From Candidatus Dormiibacterota bacterium (GTDB taxonomy: Bacteria > Chloroflexota > Dormibacteria > Aeolococcales > Aeolococcaceae), in contig PMOL01000019.1 in the NCBI GenBank assembly GCA_003162415.1, positions 124,001 through 188,000 of the forward strand: 64,000 nucleotides of DNA. Reading direction: 5' to 3'. Below are positions 23,610-33,763 of this stretch, piece after piece; position 1 is the stretch's first letter; each line of letters begins with the position of its first letter. A program made the translations under genes and the position numbers. The notes below the pieces were generated by a model. It was not told the origin of the DNA. It ran no database searches and saw only the letters and a list, made by a program, of their open reading frames with translations.

Positions 23610-24539
23610 GATCGCCTCGAGCAGGCACCGGTGCGCATTCTGCGAGGTCACCTCGGCCCAGTCATAGGGAGGCGACACCTCGACGAGATCCATGGCCACA
23701 ACGTGGGTACGCAACACGACCTGGCGTATGGCTCGGAGGAGGTCGACCGGTTGCATCCCTCCCGGTTCGGGCGTCCCGGTCCCGGGTGCGAAGCCCGGGT
23801 CGAGGACGTCGATATCGACCGAGAGGTAGATGTGTTCCGGGCCGTCGAGCGCCTCGGCGATGGCGTCATCGATGACCGGAACCACACCGCGGTCGCGGAG
23901 CTCGCCCATGAGGTGCCAGCGCATTCCCTGCGCGCGCATCCAGTCGAACACGTCCTTCGGAGGCCAGTAGCCGCGCAGTCCGACCTGGACGAAATTGCGG
24001 CCCGGGATCGCGCCTGATTCGATGAGGCGGCGCATCGGCGAGCCGTGTGAATGCAGGTTCCCCCAGGTGCCTGGGGCGGTATCCGCGTGCGCATCGAAAT
24101 GCACGATCCCGACGCTGCCAGGGGGATAGGCCGCGGCAACAGCGGTCGCAGACGGCCAGGTGATCGAGTGATCGCCACCGATCACCATGGGGACGATGCC
24201 TCGCGAAGCGACATCGCCGACACGCTCGCGGATTGCGGAGTGCGAGTCCTCGGCCATCCCCGGCAGGCAGCGCGCGTCCCCATAGTCGACGACGCGAAGC
24301 ACATCGAGGGGCTCCACCTCGAGCTCGAGGTGCCACTCGGCGCCCTGGTAGGACGCGGTGCGGACAGCGCGCGGGCCGAAGCGCGCCCCCGGCCGGTAGG
24401 TGACTCCCTCGTCCCACGGGGCTCCGACGATGGCGACGTCCGGGCGCACCTCATCGAGCTGATCGGTGGTCGTCAGCAGCGGTACCCGGCAGAAGGTCGT
24501 CGGCCCGAGGTACGCGGGCCCGTCGTCATACCGCTCCAC
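23550..24539 (-). CDS. Agmatinase/arginase-family ureohydrolase
   Basis: The 329-residue protein shows all binuclear-manganese motifs of ureohydrolases: GGDHSIT, HFDAHADT and SVDIDVLDPGFAPG. It should hydrolyse agmatine, arginine or a guanidino compound to urea. The GTG at 24539 (VERYDDGPAYLG) is chosen because homology begins there; an upstream extension to 24701 would overlap the divergent membrane gene. The 3' end overlaps the convergent MFS gene by 60 bases. Confidence 0.92.
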   Translation of the reverse strand: MERYDDGPAYLGPTTFCRVPLLTTTDQLDEVRPDVAIVGAPWDEGVTYRPGARFGPRAVRTASYQGAEWHLELEVEPLDVLRVVDYGDARCLPGMAEDSHSAIRERVGDVASRGIVPMVIGGDHSITWPSATAVAAAYPPGSVGIVHFDAHADTAPGTWGNLHSHGSPMRRLIESGAIPGRNFVQVGLRGYWPPKDVFDWMRAQGMRWHLMGELRDRGVVPVIDDAIAEALDGPEHIYLSVDIDVLDPGFAPGTGTPEPGGMQPVDLLRAIRQVVLRTHVVAMDLVEVSPPYDWAEVTSQNAHRCLLEAISALAVKRRDGGDPSNRTTG

Positions 24540-24649
24540 GGGGCGAAGACTATCGTTTCGGCGTGGCTCTCCACGGAGACAGCGTGTCAATCTTCTCGGG
24601 TGCCGACGCACCGCAGCGATAGCGAACTCACGGATCGACGCCGATCCTG

Positions 24650-25072
24650 ATGGGGCAGCTGGCGCGCGTGCTCCTCTGGGCTGAAAGCGTGGTGTCGGCA
24701 ATTCTCGGAGTCCTGCTCGTCGCCGGCGGGTTGGTGGTGCTCGGTGGCGGCGCCGGACTTCCTGGCGTCATCAACGTCGATGAACCTGGATTTGGGCGCG
24801 GGATCGGGCTCTGGGCGGTCGCCATCGGCATAGGGGTGCTGGTGATGAGTGGTTGGGGGATCTGGACGGGCGTGGGCTTGCGGCGGAACAGGCGCGCGGC
24901 TCGTGTCAGCGCCTTCGTGTACTGCGCGGTGTGGATACTGATCGGAGCCGTCTGGATCGTGGCTGCGACGACTCCGATCCCGGGTGCGGTCACAGCGATC
25001 GTGAACGTGCTGATCCTCGTCGGATTCCTGGCGTGGTCGCGGGCTCCGGCGCCCTCGGGGCACGGCAGGTGA
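24650..25072 (+). CDS. Small integral membrane protein
   Basis: The 140-residue protein has four predicted helices: VSAILGVLLVAGGLVVLGG, GLWAVAIGIGVLVMSGWGI, FVYCAVWILIGAVWIVAA and AIVNVLILVGFLAW. The helix 2–3 loop is basic (RRNRRAAR), placing it in the cytoplasm. No family is recognised. Its stop overlaps the GTG of the HAD gene (GTGA), so the two are translationally coupled. Confidence 0.75.
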   Translation: MGQLARVLLWAESVVSAILGVLLVAGGLVVLGGGAGLPGVINVDEPGFGRGIGLWAVAIGIGVLVMSGWGIWTGVGLRRNRRAARVSAFVYCAVWILIGAVWIVAATTPIPGAVTAIVNVLILVGFLAWSRAPAPSGHGR

Positions 25073-25791
25073 GGCTCGCGGATTTCGACGCGCTGAGCTT
25101 CGATTGCTATGGCACGTTGATCGACTGGGAAGCCGGCATCAGCGCGGTGCTCGAGCCCTGGGCACGCGAACGCGGCATCGACATCGGCGTCGAGGAGCTG
25201 CTCGAGCGCTACGCGAAAGCCGAGGCGCACCAGGAGCTCCAGACACCCGCGGCGCTCTACCCGGACATCCTTGCCGCGGCCATGCGAAGCGTGGGCGCTG
25301 CGCTGGGCGCCGAGGTCAGCGAGGCGGACGGCGACCGTCTCGCCACCTCGGTTGGCGACTGGCCGGCCTTCCCCGACTCGAAAGCTGCGCTGGCAGCGCT
25401 CTCGGCTCGATACAAACTGGTGATCCTTTCCAACGTCGATCGACGCTCGTTTGCGGGAAGCAACGCGCGGCTCGGGGTCCGATTCGACGCGATCGTCACC
25501 GCACAGGATGTCGGCTCGTACAAGCCGTCGCCGCGCAACTTCGAGGCGTTGCTGGCGACCGTCGGCGCCCTCGGCGTGCCCGACGGCCGGCTGATCCACG
25601 TTGCCCAGAGCCTGTTTCACGACCACGTTCCCGCGAAGCGCCTCGGGCTGCCGACGGTGTGGATCGATCGCCGCCGAGCGGAGAAGGGCTGGGGCGCCAC
25701 GCCGCCTCCGAGCGCCGTTGTGGCGCCGGACTGGATGTTCCGGTCCATGGCCGCGTTCGCGTCTGCATGTCTTTCGCCGGACAACGACTGA
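25069..25791 (+). CDS. HAD-superfamily hydrolase, 2-haloacid dehalogenase-like
   Basis: The 240-residue protein has HAD motif I (LSFDCYGTLIDW), motif II (VILSNVDR) and motif III with Lys in VGSYKPSPRNF. A helical cap lies between motifs I and II. It resembles type II haloacid dehalogenases, though many such proteins are phosphatases. In place of the usual motif IV Asp pair there is QSLFHDHVPAKRLG, as in the dehalogenase group. The GTG start at 25069 overlaps the upstream stop. Confidence 0.88.
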   Translation: MRLADFDALSFDCYGTLIDWEAGISAVLEPWARERGIDIGVEELLERYAKAEAHQELQTPAALYPDILAAAMRSVGAALGAEVSEADGDRLATSVGDWPAFPDSKAALAALSARYKLVILSNVDRRSFAGSNARLGVRFDAIVTAQDVGSYKPSPRNFEALLATVGALGVPDGRLIHVAQSLFHDHVPAKRLGLPTVWIDRRRAEKGWGATPPPSAVVAPDWMFRSMAAFASACLSPDND

Positions 25792-25882
25792 GGGCAGGCT
25801 CCCGGCCCCTCACGCCCGGTATGGTTGCGATGTGCGGCGCGCGCACAGGGTGTCCATCGCCTGACGAGGAGGTCGACGCAGC

Positions 25883-27517
25883 ATGCTGTCGTACGCATCG
25901 GGCCCCAGCTCCCTGCCGCTGCTCGGCGAGACCATCGGCGAGAACCTGAGGCGGACGGCCGAGCGATACGGGGACTCTGAGGCGCTCGTCGTGCCGCACC
26001 AGGCATACCGGGCGACGTACCGCCAGCTCTGGGAGCAGGTGTCCCTGGCCGCACGCGGCCTCATCGCTCGTGGGGTCCGGCGCGGGGACCGCGTGGGAAT
26101 CTGGTCGCCGAATCGCTTCGAGTGGGTGGTGGTCCAGTATGCGACCGCCCGCATCGGCGCAATCCTCGTGAACATCAACCCGGCGTACCGAACGTCGGAG
26201 CTCGAGTACGCTCTCGGTCAGTCCGGCACCTCGTTCCTGATCCTTGCGCGTGCCTTCCGCCAGGCCGACTACGTGGGCATGCTCAGCGAGGTGAAAGGCG
26301 CGTGCCCGGAGCTGCGCGAGGCACTCGTGCTCGAGGATGGCTGGGGCGCGCTGCTCCGGGAGGGCAGCGGCGTGTCGGACGAGACGCTGGCGGACGTCGA
26401 ATCAATGCTGCAGTTCGACGACCCGATCAACATTCAGTACACCTCCGGCACCACCGGGTTTCCGAAGGGTGCAACGCTGTCGCACCACAACATCCTCAAC
26501 AACGGCTTTTTCGTCGGCGAGACGGTGCAATACACGTCGGAGGATCGGGTGTGCGTTCCGGTCCCCTTCTACCACTGCTTCGGCATGGTCCTGGGCAATC
26601 TCGCCTGCACCTCACACGGCGCCTGCATCGTTGTACCGGGGGAGGCGTTCGACCCAGCCGCGGTCCTGCGCGTCACCGAGGAGGAGCGCTGCACGTCGCT
26701 CTACGGCGTACCAACCATGTTCATCGCGGAGCTCGAGCACGCCGGGTTCGACGACTATGATCTGAGCCGCCTTCGCACCGGGATCATGGCCGGGTCGCCC
26801 TGTCCGGTGGAGGTGATGAAGAAGGTGCAGTCGCGCATGAATATGCGCGAGGTGACCATCTGCTACGGCATGACCGAGACGTCGCCAGTTTCCACGCAGA
26901 GCGCGCTCGACGACCCGCTCGAGAAACGCGTCGGGACCGTCGGTCGCGTGCACCCCCACGTCGAGGTCAAGGTGGTCGACCCGGAGTCGGACGTCATCGT
27001 GAGCTGCGGTGCATCCGGCGAGCTCTGCACGCGCGGGTACAGCGTGATGCTCGGGTACTGGAACAACGAGGCTGCGACGGCGGGCGCGATCGATGGCGCG
27101 CACTGGATGCACACCGGTGACCTCGCCACCATGGATGACGACGGTTACGTGAATATCGTCGGGCGCATCAAGGACATGATCATTCGGGGCGGGGAGAACA
27201 TCTATCCGCGCGAGATCGAGGAGTTTCTCTATGCGCATCCCGACGTCAGTGATGTGCAGGTGATCGGAGTGCCCTCGGTGCGCTATGGGGAAGAGGTCAT
27301 GGCGTGGGTCAAGGCCAGGGAGGGCGCGACACCGACCGTCGACACACTCGAGGCGTTCTGCCGGGGTCGCATCGCGACCAACAAGATCCCGCGCTACTGG
27401 AAGTTCGTCGATGCGTTCCCCATGACCGTGACCGGGAAGGTGCAGAAATACCTGATGCGCCAGGCATCCGTTGAGGAGTTGGGACTCCAGGCTGCCGCAT
27501 CGGTGACAACCGCCTGA
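25883..27517 (+). CDS. Medium-chain acyl-CoA synthetase (AMP-binding)
   Basis: The 544-residue adenylate-forming enzyme has the P-loop-like motif [18 protein letters not shown], the core [29 protein letters not shown] and the catalytic C-terminal Lys in [10 protein letters not shown]. It activates a fatty or aryl acid to its CoA ester. The close fit to FadD3/AcsA-like medium-chain enzymes is from motif context only. It starts at ATG 25883 with GAGGAGG ahead. Its stop overlaps the likely CTG start of the EamA gene. Confidence 0.95.
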   Translation: MLSYASGPSSLPLLGETIGENLRRTAERYGDSEALVVPHQAYRATYRQLWEQVSLAARGLIARGVRRGDRVGIWSPNRFEWVVVQYATARIGAILVNINPAYRTSELEYALGQSGTSFLILARAFRQADYVGMLSEVKGACPELREALVLEDGWGALLREGSGVSDETLADVESMLQFDDPINIQYTSGTTGFPKGATLSHHNILNNGFFVGETVQYTSEDRVCVPVPFYHCFGMVLGNLACTSHGACIVVPGEAFDPAAVLRVTEEERCTSLYGVPTMFIAELEHAGFDDYDLSRLRTGIMAGSPCPVEVMKKVQSRMNMREVTICYGMTETSPVSTQSALDDPLEKRVGTVGRVHPHVEVKVVDPESDVIVSCGASGELCTRGYSVMLGYWNNEAATAGAIDGAHWMHTGDLATMDDDGYVNIVGRIKDMIIRGGENIYPREIEEFLYAHPDVSDVQVIGVPSVRYGEEVMAWVKAREGATPTVDTLEAFCRGRIATNKIPRYWKFVDAFPMTVTGKVQKYLMRQASVEELGLQAAASVTTA

Positions 27518-28344
27518 GCATCGGGCTGGCGCTTGCCGCCGCGGCGCTCTGGGGAAGCGGTGACTTTCTTGGCGGCTTCGCCAACCGCGCCACGTCTCTG
27601 CTCTCCGTACTGCTGATCTCCCAGGGCGTCGGACTCATCGGGATGCTAGTCGTGGCGACCGTTATCGGTGGCAGTCCGAGTGGCACGGACCTGGGATATG
27701 GCGCGCTGGCCGGCCTCGCGGGGCTGGCCGGGGTCGCGATGCTCTATCGCGGTCTTGCGTCCGGCGCGATGTCCCTGGTGGCGCCGATCACGGGCGTGGT
27801 CGCCGTGGTGGTGCCGATTGTCGTGGGCGTCGGCGGCGGGGAACGTCCGGCGGTGCTGCAGTACGCAGGCATCGTCGCGGCCGTCGTCGCGGTCGCACTT
27901 CTCAGCGTCGGCGGAACGCGCTCCGCTCGCCTTAGCCGTGGCACCCTGCTCCTCGCGCTCGGCGCCGGGCTCGGATTCGGCCTCTTCTATGTGGCCATCG
28001 CCCGGACGTCGATGGGCGCCGAGCTCTGGCCGCTGGTGGCTGCGCGCGGTGCATCGGTTGCGGTGCTTCTCGCCGTGTGCGCCACAACCCGTCGAATCCC
28101 CTCATTCGGCGCTGCCAACCCACTGGTGATCCTTGGCGCGGGAGTTTTCGACGTGAGTGCCAACGCCCTCTATCTGCTCGCCGTCCACGGTGGGCTGTTG
28201 AGCATCGTCGCCGTGCTCGTCTCCCTGTACCCGGTCTCGACGGTGCTGTGTTCGATGGTGGTGCTCGGCGAACGGCTCCGAGCGCCGCAGGTTGCCGGCG
28301 TCGGAGCTGCGCTCGTCGCCGTGGTGCTCATCACCGCGGGGTGA
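27514..28344 (+). CDS. EamA/DMT-family transporter with a probable CTG start
   Basis: The protein is about 276 residues with ten hydrophobic helices and two EamA repeats ([20 protein letters not shown] opening the first; [19 protein letters not shown] in the second). The first canonical start in frame is ATG 27643, which would remove the first helix and a half. Between the upstream stop at 27472 and that ATG the only plausible initiator is CTG 27514, overlapping the acyl-CoA synthetase stop (CTGA). Translational coupling from that gene could support it. The substrate is unknown. Confidence 0.78.
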   Translation: MSIGLALAAAALWGSGDFLGGFANRATSLLSVLLISQGVGLIGMLVVATVIGGSPSGTDLGYGALAGLAGLAGVAMLYRGLASGAMSLVAPITGVVAVVVPIVVGVGGGERPAVLQYAGIVAAVVAVALLSVGGTRSARLSRGTLLLALGAGLGFGLFYVAIARTSMGAELWPLVAARGASVAVLLAVCATTRRIPSFGAANPLVILGAGVFDVSANALYLLAVHGGLLSIVAVLVSLYPVSTVLCSMVVLGERLRAPQVAGVGAALVAVVLITAG

Positions 28345-28357
28345 GGCACCGCACTGA

Positions 28358-29893
28358 TCAGTCGCGTGAGCGTGCGAGATCCGCTTCGAGTTGCAGCCGT
28401 CCCACTGCCCGGGTGTGCATCGCGGGACTGAAGAGCTTGTAGGTGCCCTTGCCGGCGGCCTTGGCGGCGTACATCGCGACGTCCGCATCGCGGAGGAGAC
28501 CATCGGCGTCACAGAGTTCACTGCCGCTGAGCGCGACGCCGATGCTTGCTCCCGGGTCGATCATCGTTCCCTGTATATCGACGGGGGCGCCCAACGAGAC
28601 CATGATCCGCTCGCACGTGTTCACGACTCGGCCTTCGCTGCCGATGTTCTCGAGCAGGATCGCGAATTCGTCCCCGCCGAATCGTGCCGCGCTGTCCGAC
28701 GGCCGAAGCGATTCCCGGAGCCGGCGTGCGATCACGATGAGCAGCTCGTCGCCCCCCGCATGGCCGAGGCTGTCGTTGATCGCCTTGAAATTGTCCAGGT
28801 CGGCGAACAACACCGCGGTGATCTGGGTGGTGCGGCCGCCCCGCGCCAGCGCCTGCGTGACCCGATCCACGAACAATGCGCGATTGGGGAGGCCGGTCAG
28901 GGGATCGTGAAACGCGAGGTGCGCCATCGAGTCCGCGATGCGCGCGTTGGTCAGCGCAACGCTCGCATGCACGGCGAAGGTGACCAGCATCTGCTGCTCG
29001 GTGAGGCTGTATCGCCGCCCACGACGATGTGTGGCGACCGTCAGTGTCCCGATGACCCTCCCGTTCTCCTCGACCGGAGCGGACATCGCTGCTTCGAGAC
29101 CCTCGCCGCGGAGCACCTCGAGACGATCCTCGCTGGTCTGGTACTCCTCAACGACGATCAGCCGGCCCTCGGTGAACGCGCGTCCGACAGCACCCTCGTC
29201 GCTGCGGATCCGCGCCATGAACGGCTCGACCTGCGCCGAGTACCCGCGTCCCGCGACGCGGATCAGATGCGTCGGATCGGCGGGATCCTGGAGCCGTAGG
29301 TTGACCGTCTCGTCGCCGATGAGCTCGACCGCGGCATCGACGATGGTGTCGAGGATGTCTCGAAGTGGAGCGCGCTGCGACAGCGCTCGCTGGATCCCGG
29401 AGAGTTGATCGAGCAACGCGTCGCGGTCACGGAGCAGCTTTCTCAGCCTGCTGCTCTCCCTGTCGTCGGTCTCGGCGCTCGCCCATCCTCCCTCCCTGGT
29501 CATGAGCTCGAGTCCCGCCTCGGTGTAGACGACCGCCGAGGCGATCACCGCGGCGACCGCCCTGTCGTGCTCGGTGAACGGTAGACCTGCGGCTCGTTCG
29601 AGTCGCAAGGTGCTCTCGCGACGCGAGCGCAGACCACCGGCAGGGATCATGATGCAGGGACCGAGCAGCGGAGTCGATGCCGCGTCGGTTATCTGCGCGC
29701 GGCGCTCGGGGCTCACCTCCGCACCTGCCGGCTGGCGCACGTGCACCGATGCGATGGCTTCGCCGTGACGCAGCAAGGTTGCGACTTCGAGGTTGAGCGC
29801 GTCCACCGCGAGCTGGAGGACTCCGGTGATCGTCGATGCGTTCTGGTACGTTCCGAGCGAGTGGCGCAGATCCTTCAGGCTAGGAGTGGTCAT
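28358..29893 (-). CDS. GAF–GAF–GGDEF diguanylate cyclase
   Basis: The 511-residue soluble protein has a GAF-like domain at about residues 10–130, a helix, and a second GAF at about 165–310. A GGDEF domain follows from about 330. The active site is RFGGDEFAIL. An allosteric I-site RPSD lies exactly five residues before GGDEF, so product inhibition is expected. It should make c-di-GMP in response to a cytoplasmic ligand. The gene is one of four c-di-GMP proteins between 28 and 45 kb and is preceded by a 366-base non-coding stretch. Confidence 0.94.
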   Translation of the reverse strand: MTTPSLKDLRHSLGTYQNASTITGVLQLAVDALNLEVATLLRHGEAIASVHVRQPAGAEVSPERRAQITDAASTPLLGPCIMIPAGGLRSRRESTLRLERAAGLPFTEHDRAVAAVIASAVVYTEAGLELMTREGGWASAETDDRESSRLRKLLRDRDALLDQLSGIQRALSQRAPLRDILDTIVDAAVELIGDETVNLRLQDPADPTHLIRVAGRGYSAQVEPFMARIRSDEGAVGRAFTEGRLIVVEEYQTSEDRLEVLRGEGLEAAMSAPVEENGRVIGTLTVATHRRGRRYSLTEQQMLVTFAVHASVALTNARIADSMAHLAFHDPLTGLPNRALFVDRVTQALARGGRTTQITAVLFADLDNFKAINDSLGHAGGDELLIVIARRLRESLRPSDSAARFGGDEFAILLENIGSEGRVVNTCERIMVSLGAPVDIQGTMIDPGASIGVALSGSELCDADGLLRDADVAMYAAKAAGKGTYKLFSPAMHTRAVGRLQLEADLARSRD

Positions 29894-30259
29894 CGTGCAC
29901 GGTTCCAGGAACGCTGACCATCTGCCCGAGCGTAGCGCCGCCCCACTCGATCGGACATCGCGTCACCGGGCTGCGACCCGCAGTCATCGGTGTCGATGCC
30001 GCGGGAGCGACACATGCGGGCATCAGATATGACGCATGTGACAGTGCCGAACGATGCCCTCCTATGTGCGGTGTCGAACAGAACTCCCTGCGTGCGGTGG
30101 TGCAGGTTTGGCAGAGGAAGTGGAGTGAACATCCTCGTGGCAGTGCGCGCGGTGATGCGCCCTTTCGGCGTGGTCATCGCGTTCACTGGCCATGCGGCTG
30201 AGACTTCGCGCCTTCAGCGCATGCCCGCTGCTCCGACATTTCGCGTCGGCTGCTTGCGT
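29894..30259. other. Intergenic stretch without a recognisable gene
   Basis: Between two minus-strand c-di-GMP genes there are 366 bases in which I see no credible gene, RNA or repeat. Open frames here are short and overlap the antisense of neighbours. The left part presumably holds the promoter of the 28358–29893 gene. Confidence 0.5.
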
Positions 30260-32239
30260 TCAGTTACGGGAGTGCGCGATTGCGAAGCGGGGCCGCAGTG
30301 CACTCAGGGCCGCACGATCGGCGAGCGCAGCGGCGACGTCCTCGACATCGCCAGCCATGGTGGGCTTGCCGATCCCGAATCCCTGGCCGAGCGTGATGCC
30401 ACCCGCTTTCATCAGGTCGGCGACGAACTCGTTCTCGACACCCTCGGCAATAACCAGGGCGCCGCTGACCCGCGCAAACGCCATGGTTGCATCCATGGCA
30501 GCGCGTGATCCGACTTTGGTGGAGGTCATCGTGAGGCTGCGGCCCAGCTTGAGGAACTCGCTCGCGGATGCGGCGAGAAGCTCGAGCGTCGAGTGCCCCT
30601 CTCCGACGTCGTCGAGTGCGAATCGAATCCCCTCCGCGCGGTACGCAGCGAGGACCTGGGCGAGCACGTCGTAGTCGCGGATGCGCTCGTGTTCGGTGAT
30701 CTCGAGCACGACGCTCTCGGGCGCGCGTCCCGTGCTGGTGAGGAGAAGCAGCAGCTGATCGACGCTGTGCACCGGGTCGAGCAGCGCGGCTGCACTGATG
30801 TTCAGGAAGAGCGTGCTCCCATCCGGAAGGAGCGCCGCGTCCTGAACGGCTCTTCGCCTGCATACCCAGTCGAGGTCGCGGATCTTGCCGCCGATCCGTG
30901 CCGCCTCGAACACTGGCTCCACCGAGTCCATCGCCGCGAAACCCTCGGGCCGAGCGAGTGCCTCGTATCCCATCACCGAGCCGTCATCGAGGCTCACGAT
31001 GGGTTGGAACACGGTCGAGAGGGATCCCCCGCCGAGGATGCGCGTGACCACCTCGGAGTACGAGCGTTCCGCGATGTCGGCTGCCTCGCCACCCTCGTAG
31101 GATGAGCCCGCGACCCGGTCGCCCCCGGCGCGCTTGCCTTGGTAGAGCGACTCGTCGGCGCGCTGCCACACTGAGAGGGGATCCGCGCCCGCCGGGGCAG
31201 CGCTCCAGCCGACGGTGATGCGGACGGGCCCGGTTGCGAGCACGAGCGCGTGCATGGCCACGCGCATGCGCTCGGCCACCAGCTGCGCTCCGAAGACCCC
31301 GACCTCGGGGAGGAGTGCCGCGAACTCGTCGCCGCCGATGCGCGCCATCACGTCCCAGCCGCGAACAAGCAGACCGAGCGTGTGGCCGACCACGCGCAGC
31401 AGTGCGTCGCCGGCGGCGTGGCCCTCGGAGTCATTGATGTCCTTCAATCCGTCGACGTCAAGCGAGAGCACGGCAAAAGGCAGTCTCGGAATGGTGCGCA
31501 ACGCCCGGTCGAACTCGCGCCGGTTCTTCAGTCCTGTGAGCGCATCGGTGGATGCGAGCGCGGCAAGCTCCATCGCGGCTTCGTGGATCGCGGTTTCGGC
31601 GCGAACGCGCTCGATGAACTGGCCAAGATGGTGGCAGACGGCCGGCATCGGCTCCAGCGCGGCGCTATCCGGTCGGGTGGTCGTCTCCCGAAAGATGGCG
31701 AGCACCCCGACAACGTTCCCCTTGCCTCTGATCGGAAACGTCAGCGCGCTGTGAATGTCGGCGGCGGCTGCCATGACGGCACGGCTGTCTCTCCCTCCGG
31801 CGTCAATCGACGCGGATGCCGACCCGCGACCGGTCTTCACCACCCGGCTGACCAGTGCCGGTCCAGCGCCGACCCCCAAGGCCTTGCCCTCGGCCTCGAA
31901 CGCCGCAACATCGGGTGTCCCGTCGGACGACGAATAGCGCAGCTCAACGTCGCGAGCCTGACCGTCGCGCAGCCAGATCTCACCGACGCGCCCGTCCAGC
32001 GCAGTGGTAACCATCGTCAGCGTCTCGCGCAGGGTCGCATCGAAGTCGTCGGATTCGTTGAAGAGACCCAGGGCAGTGACCAGCAGCGCTTGTGCGCTCG
32101 TGGCAGGTGCCGTCGACCGACGATGCGCTCGACCGGTGACCTCACTCTGGCGACGCGAAGAAACGGCTTGTGCGACGGCGCGCGACTGTGTATCCGACGC
32201 GAGGGGAGCCGCTGCCGACACTGTTGAATCACCTTTCAA
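30260..32239 (-). CDS. GAF–GGDEF–EAL c-di-GMP protein with an atypical EAL site
   Basis: The 659-residue protein has a GAF domain (about 45–220), GGDEF (about 230–390) and EAL (about 400–640). The cyclase site is RIGGDEFAAL with an RGWD I-site five residues before it. The EAL domain keeps YEALARPEG, the Asn in FLNISAAALLD, LEITEHE and the Asp pair in LDDVGEG. The usual K-x-D motif is EFLKLGRSL, with Gly in place of Asp. So c-di-GMP synthesis is likely, while hydrolysis is doubtful. It is a close paralogue of the 41794–44577 protein, which shows the same change. Confidence 0.94.
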   Translation of the reverse strand: MKGDSTVSAAAPLASDTQSRAVAQAVSSRRQSEVTGRAHRRSTAPATSAQALLVTALGLFNESDDFDATLRETLTMVTTALDGRVGEIWLRDGQARDVELRYSSSDGTPDVAAFEAEGKALGVGAGPALVSRVVKTGRGSASASIDAGGRDSRAVMAAAADIHSALTFPIRGKGNVVGVLAIFRETTTRPDSAALEPMPAVCHHLGQFIERVRAETAIHEAAMELAALASTDALTGLKNRREFDRALRTIPRLPFAVLSLDVDGLKDINDSEGHAAGDALLRVVGHTLGLLVRGWDVMARIGGDEFAALLPEVGVFGAQLVAERMRVAMHALVLATGPVRITVGWSAAPAGADPLSVWQRADESLYQGKRAGGDRVAGSSYEGGEAADIAERSYSEVVTRILGGGSLSTVFQPIVSLDDGSVMGYEALARPEGFAAMDSVEPVFEAARIGGKIRDLDWVCRRRAVQDAALLPDGSTLFLNISAAALLDPVHSVDQLLLLLTSTGRAPESVVLEITEHERIRDYDVLAQVLAAYRAEGIRFALDDVGEGHSTLELLAASASEFLKLGRSLTMTSTKVGSRAAMDATMAFARVSGALVIAEGVENEFVADLMKAGGITLGQGFGIGKPTMAGDVEDVAAALADRAALSALRPRFAIAHSRN

Positions 32240-32441
32240 ACGGATAGAGAAAGGACTGTGAGATCACGTTGGGCGAGGCCGAACACCTGGTCTGTACGCG
32301 AGCGCACTTACCGGGCAAACTGCGACATCACCGGGGTAATCGGTTGCAGACCGGTCATCCGCTGCGCAAACCAGATGACGGCGCCGCGATAATCGCGACC
32401 TTCAGCCCACCCGATGGCTGGGATTTCTCTTGGAGCTAGCC

Positions 32442-32459
32442 GAATACAAGTTGCTATCC
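32442..32459. promoter_or_regulatory. GATAGC-containing imperfect dyad upstream of HxlR
   Basis: Read on the minus strand the site is GGATAGCAACTTGTATTC. It resembles the GATA-type sites of the first 8 kb (GATAGC arm) but its second arm is degenerate. It lies 10–40 bases upstream of the candidate HxlR starts. HxlR proteins often bind their own promoters, so it may be an HxlR site and only coincidentally similar. Confidence 0.25.
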
Positions 32460-32468
32460 GCTGTCGCG

Positions 32469-32831
32469 ATGCCGGGTACCATGCGACATGACATGGAACG
32501 GGAGGTGCCATCGACCGCGATTCACTGCGACGATGCACTGACCTCGGTGTTCGCGGTCCTCGGGAAACGCTGGACAGGAGTTGTCATCGGGGTCCTGCTT
32601 GAGCGCCCGGCGCGATTCGCCGAGATCGCGAGGGCAATTCCAGGGATCACGGAGAGCATGCTCTCGGCCCGTCTCACCGAACTGCGAGACGCCGGCCTGC
32701 TCACTCGCGAGGTGATCGAAGGTCCGCCGATCGCTTCCCTCTACAGGCTGACACCGAGTGGAGAGGCGCTGAGGCCCGCGCTCATGGCGCTCGGCGCGTG
32801 GGCACAGGCGTACATGGGTGCGCGAGCATGA
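32469..32831 (+). CDS. HxlR-family transcriptional regulator
   Basis: The roughly 120-residue protein has the HxlR winged helix. It opens with the hallmark Cys (HCDDALTSVFAVLGKRWTG), followed by ARFAEIARAIPGITESMLSA and the wing REVIEGPPIASLYRLTPSG. Such regulators respond to electrophiles, redox or small ligands, often through the N-terminal Cys. ATGs at 32469, 32481 and 32493 are all possible. Its stop overlaps the ABC ATPase start (ATGA), so it heads and probably controls an efflux operon. Confidence 0.9.
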   Translation: MPGTMRHDMEREVPSTAIHCDDALTSVFAVLGKRWTGVVIGVLLERPARFAEIARAIPGITESMLSARLTELRDAGLLTREVIEGPPIASLYRLTPSGEALRPALMALGAWAQAYMGARA

Positions 32832-33763
32832 GCCCAGAGCCGTCCGCAGTCGAAGGTCGAATCGTCGCCTCCGCGCTCACCAAGGTGTTCGGCGAGGTGA
32901 AAGCGGTCGACGATCTGTCGTTCACCGTCGAGCCGGGGTCGGTCACGGGATTCCTCGGACCCAACGGCGCAGGGAAGACCACGACCCTGCGCATGATCCT
33001 CGGGCTGGCGACGCCCACCAGCGGCGCCGGCACGATCAGCGGCGTCGCCTACGCGCACCTGCCCGTGCCGGGTCGCACCGTCGGCGCCGTCCTCGAGGCA
33101 ACCAGCTTTCACCCGGGCCGCTCGGCTCGCAACCATCTGCGAGTCTTCTGTGCCGCCGCCGGGCTACCGGATAAGCGAGCCGACGAGGTGCTCGAATGGG
33201 TTGGGCTCACGCAGGCCGCCAGGTACGCCGTGCATGGTTTCTCGCTCGGCATGCGTCAGCGGCTGGCCCTGGCCACGGCCCTCCTCGGTAACCCGAGGGT
33301 CCTGCTGCTCGACGAGCCGGCGAATGGCCTTGACCCGGAGGGAATTGCATGGCTGCGCGGGCTCCTCCGGCATTTCGCGGACGTTGACGGGCGCACCGTG
33401 CTGATCTCGAGCCACGTGCTCTCGGAAGTCGAGCAGACGGTCGACCGAGTCGTGATCATCGCGCGCGGGCGCTTCATCTATGAAGGGAAGCTCGCTGACC
33501 TCGAAGGGGCAAGCGGTGGAGTCGTGGTGCGAACCCCCACTCCCGATCAGTTCGCAACGGCGGTCGCGTCGCTCAACGCCAAGGTCACCCCGCGAGCCGA
33601 CGGCTCGCTGGCGGTGGTGGGGGCCACGCCCGAGGCTGTGGGGCGTGCGGCATGGGAGGCGCACGTCGAGTTGCACGAGCTTCGGGCGGGGAGTTCGAGC
33701 CTCGAGGAGACCTTCCTGCGATTGACCGCGGAGCCGGCGGCGCCGCCGGGACCAACCCCATGA
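32828..33763 (+). CDS. ABC transporter ATP-binding protein
   Basis: The 311-residue protein has Walker A GPNGAGKTT, the Q-loop region, the signature SLGMRQRLALA, Walker B VLLLDEPANGLDPEG and the switch His in ISSHVLSE. The architecture (one NBD plus about 90 residues) is that of drug or lantibiotic exporter ATPases paired with a separate permease. It overlaps its neighbours by four bases on each side, so HxlR, ATPase and permease form one operon. Confidence 0.96.
   Translation: MSPEPSAVEGRIVASALTKVFGEVKAVDDLSFTVEPGSVTGFLGPNGAGKTTTLRMILGLATPTSGAGTISGVAYAHLPVPGRTVGAVLEATSFHPGRSARNHLRVFCAAAGLPDKRADEVLEWVGLTQAARYAVHGFSLGMRQRLALATALLGNPRVLLLDEPANGLDPEGIAWLRGLLRHFADVDGRTVLISSHVLSEVEQTVDRVVIIARGRFIYEGKLADLEGASGGVVVRTPTPDQFATAVASLNAKVTPRADGSLAVVGATPEAVGRAAWEAHVELHELRAGSSSLEETFLRLTAEPAAPPGPTP

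Noticed and set aside
24611..24620. GATAGCGA upstream of the small membrane protein gene at 24650
   Set aside because: Only one half-site is present with no TATCA arm at 7-bp spacing; single GATAGC words are expected many times in 64 kb.
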